Assembly (NCBI GenBank): GCA_013360535.1
Contig: JABWBL010000198.1
Coordinates: forward strand, 1-6,460
Reading direction: 5' to 3'
DNA: 6,460 nt
Origin: Planctomycetaceae bacterium
Lineage (GTDB): Bacteria > Planctomycetota > UBA1135 > GCA-002686595
The notes beneath the pieces are model-generated. The model searched no databases, was not told the origin of the DNA, and saw nothing but the letters and a program-made list of their open reading frames with translations. Numbering within the stretch: the first letter of the stretch is position 1; every line of letters begins with the position of its first letter. Shown here one piece after another: positions 4,947-6,460 of this stretch. The translations under genes and the position numbers were made by a program.

Positions 4947-6460
4947 ATGCAGATCTTCTCGGAACCCATCCTGGCGGCGCTGGCGGGCGCGACGGGCGTG
5001 CCGGCGAGCGCGCTCAAGCTCGAGCGGCCGCGCGATCCCAAGCTCGGCGACCTCGCCTTCCCCTGTTTCCTCGTGGCGAAGGAGCGCAAGGCGGCGCCGC
5101 CGGCGGTGGCGGCGGAGCTCGCGAGCGCGCTCTCGGGCAAGCTCCCGGGCATCACGGCGACGGCGGCGGGTCCGTACGTGAACTTCCGCATCGAGCGGGC
5201 GCTGCTCGCGCGCGAGATCTGCGGGTTGGTCGAGCGCGACGGCGCGGCCTACGGCAGCTCGAACGAAGGCGCGGGCAAGACGGTCGTCATCGACTTCAGC
5301 TCGCCGAACATCGCCAAGCCCATGCACATCGGGCACATCCGCTCGACGATCCTCGGGGCTGCGCTGGTGAGGCTGTGCCGCAAGCTCGGCTACAAGGTCG
5401 TCGGCATCAACCACATCGGCGACTGGGGCGCGCAGTTCGGCGGCCTCGTGGTCGCGTTGCGGCGCTGGAAGGGCGAGGTCGATCTCGAACGCGACCCGGT
5501 GATGGGCCTGCTCGACCTGTACCAGCGCTCGAAGGCGGCGCTCAAGGACGACGAGGCGTTCCGCGCGGAGGCGGTCGCGGCCTATCAGGAGCTCGAGAGC
5601 GGGCGCGAAGGCGAGGTGCGCGAGCTGTGGCGCTGGGTCACCGAAGTCTCGATGCGCGGCTTCAACGCGACGTATGCGCGGCTCTCGATCTCGCACGAGC
5701 TCGTGCGCGGCGAGAGCTGGTACGAGCCGCTGCTGGCACCGACCTTGGAGCGCGTGAAAGCCGCGGGAATCACGGAAATTTCGCAAGGTGCGCTGGTCGT
5801 GACGCTCGGCGAGCTCGACAAGTCGCTCAAGGAAACGCCCTGCCTGCTGCAACAGACCAACGGCACGACGCTCTACGCGACGCGCGACCTCGCGGCGCTG
5901 TTCTCGCGCTGGGAGGAGTTCGGGTTCGAGCGCTGCCTGTACGTCGTCGGTGGCGAGCAGAAGCTCCACTTCCGCCAGCTCAAGGGCGTGCTCAAGCGCA
6001 TGGGTTGCGACTGGGAAGCGCGGGTCGAGCACATCGACTTCGGCCTGCTGCTCGGGCCCGGCAAGAAGAAGATCGCGAGCCGCAAGCGTGGCGAGGTGCT
6101 CGTGCTCGACGACCTGCTCGACGAGGTCAGCGAAGCCGCGCTCGCGGTGATCGACGCGAAGAATCCGGAGCTCGCGAACAAGCGCAAGGTCGCCGACGAG
6201 GTGGGTCTCGGCGCGCTGGTGTTCAATGACTTGAAGCGCGAGCGCGTGAAAGACGTGATCTTCGACACGGCCGAGATCCTCTCGTTCGAGGGCGACACGG
6301 GCCCCTACCTGCAGTACACGCACGCGCGCCTCGCCTCGATCCTGCGCAAGGCGGCCGCGACGAACGACGCCGCGCTCGGCGCCCAGCCCGACTGGAGCGT
6401 GCTCGAGACCGCCGGCGAGATCCTCGTCGCGCTCGGCCGCTACGGCGACGTGGTGCGCTC
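4947..6460 (+). CDS. argS: Arginyl-tRNA synthetase, 3' end outside the window
   Basis: The frame is open from ATG 4947 to the right edge: 504 residues of an enzyme usually 550-600 long. ArgRS is a class I synthetase that joins arginine to tRNA-Arg using ATP in the cytoplasm. The N-terminal tRNA-binding (Add-1) domain spans about residues 1-105, including KLGDLAFPCF (32-41). The catalytic domain opens with DFSSPNIAKPMHIGHIRST (116-134), which contains the class I HIGH signature (127-130), followed by NHIGDWGAQFG (155-165), GTTLYATRDLA (306-316) and YVVGGEQKLHF (332-342). The second signature is degenerate: KKKIASRKRGEV (373-384) stands where KMSKS or the ArgRS variant KMSTRKG would be. FEGDTGPYLQYTHARLA (447-463) is the highly typical ArgRS start of the anticodon-binding domain, the rest of which is cut off. 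The start is supported by the TGGGGTGAT ribosome binding site. It is divergent from pyrK. Confidence 0.97.
   Translation, partial: MQIFSEPILAALAGATGVPASALKLERPRDPKLGDLAFPCFLVAKERKAAPPAVAAELASALSGKLPGITATAAGPYVNFRIERALLAREICGLVERDGAAYGSSNEGAGKTVVIDFSSPNIAKPMHIGHIRSTILGAALVRLCRKLGYKVVGINHIGDWGAQFGGLVVALRRWKGEVDLERDPVMGLLDLYQRSKAALKDDEAFRAEAVAAYQELESGREGEVRELWRWVTEVSMRGFNATYARLSISHELVRGESWYEPLLAPTLERVKAAGITEISQGALVVTLGELDKSLKETPCLLQQTNGTTLYATRDLAALFSRWEEFGFERCLYVVGGEQKLHFRQLKGVLKRMGCDWEARVEHIDFGLLLGPGKKKIASRKRGEVLVLDDLLDEVSEAALAVIDAKNPELANKRKVADEVGLGALVFNDLKRERVKDVIFDTAEILSFEGDTGPYLQYTHARLASILRKAAATNDAALGAQPDWSVLETAGEILVALGRYGDVVR

Noticed and set aside
4598..6229. Plus-strand open frame (543 codons) overlapping the intergenic region and argS
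   Set aside because: Arg/Gly/Ala-rich composition throughout and out of frame with argS; a shadow.
4926..6323. Minus-strand open frame (465 codons) opposite argS
   Set aside because: Low-complexity Arg/Ala/Glu/Leu sequence antisense to a certain ArgRS.

Overview
This is a GC-rich bacterial window (most blocks I counted are 67-78% G+C) with short intergenic gaps. It holds five protein-coding genes and one gene-free stretch over 300 bases. The organism cannot be named securely. High GC, a PyrK-type dihydroorotate dehydrogenase electron-transfer subunit and a weak, variable Shine-Dalgarno pattern would suit a member of Planctomycetota or another deep-branching high-GC phylum; this is inference only. 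There are no rRNA or tRNA genes, CRISPR array, transposase or phage structural genes.

Left part, plus strand (1-1887): the C-terminal end of a tetratricopeptide-repeat protein, cut by the window edge, is followed 67 bp later by a secreted alpha/beta-hydrolase (esterase or depolymerase-like). The hydrolase has a clear signal peptide, a Ser-Asp-His triad and a long C-terminal extension of unknown role. Its Shine-Dalgarno sequence lies inside a potential 8-bp hairpin.

Middle part, minus strand (1916-3597): a compact two-gene cassette whose genes overlap by 19 bp. The first gene encodes a 130-residue protein that I do not recognise but which has conserved-looking motif blocks. The second encodes a 435-residue protein whose last ~90 residues resemble the ImmA/IrrE (DUF955) peptidase family but lack the HEXXH zinc site. 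This is the most likely accessory or defence/toxin-antitoxin-like unit here, and it sits between housekeeping genes.

Right part (3768-6460): pyrK on the minus strand and argS on the plus strand are divergent, with 324 bp between their start codons. PyrK would pass electrons from the orotate-forming dehydrogenase to NAD+; its partner pyrD is not in the window. ArgS charges tRNA-Arg and runs off the right edge. The region between them is strongly purine-biased on the plus strand and carries a striking ~93-bp imperfect palindrome (4820-4912) with 23 paired positions and an internal repeated hairpin unit. It could be a structured leader RNA or a small dispersed inverted-repeat element.
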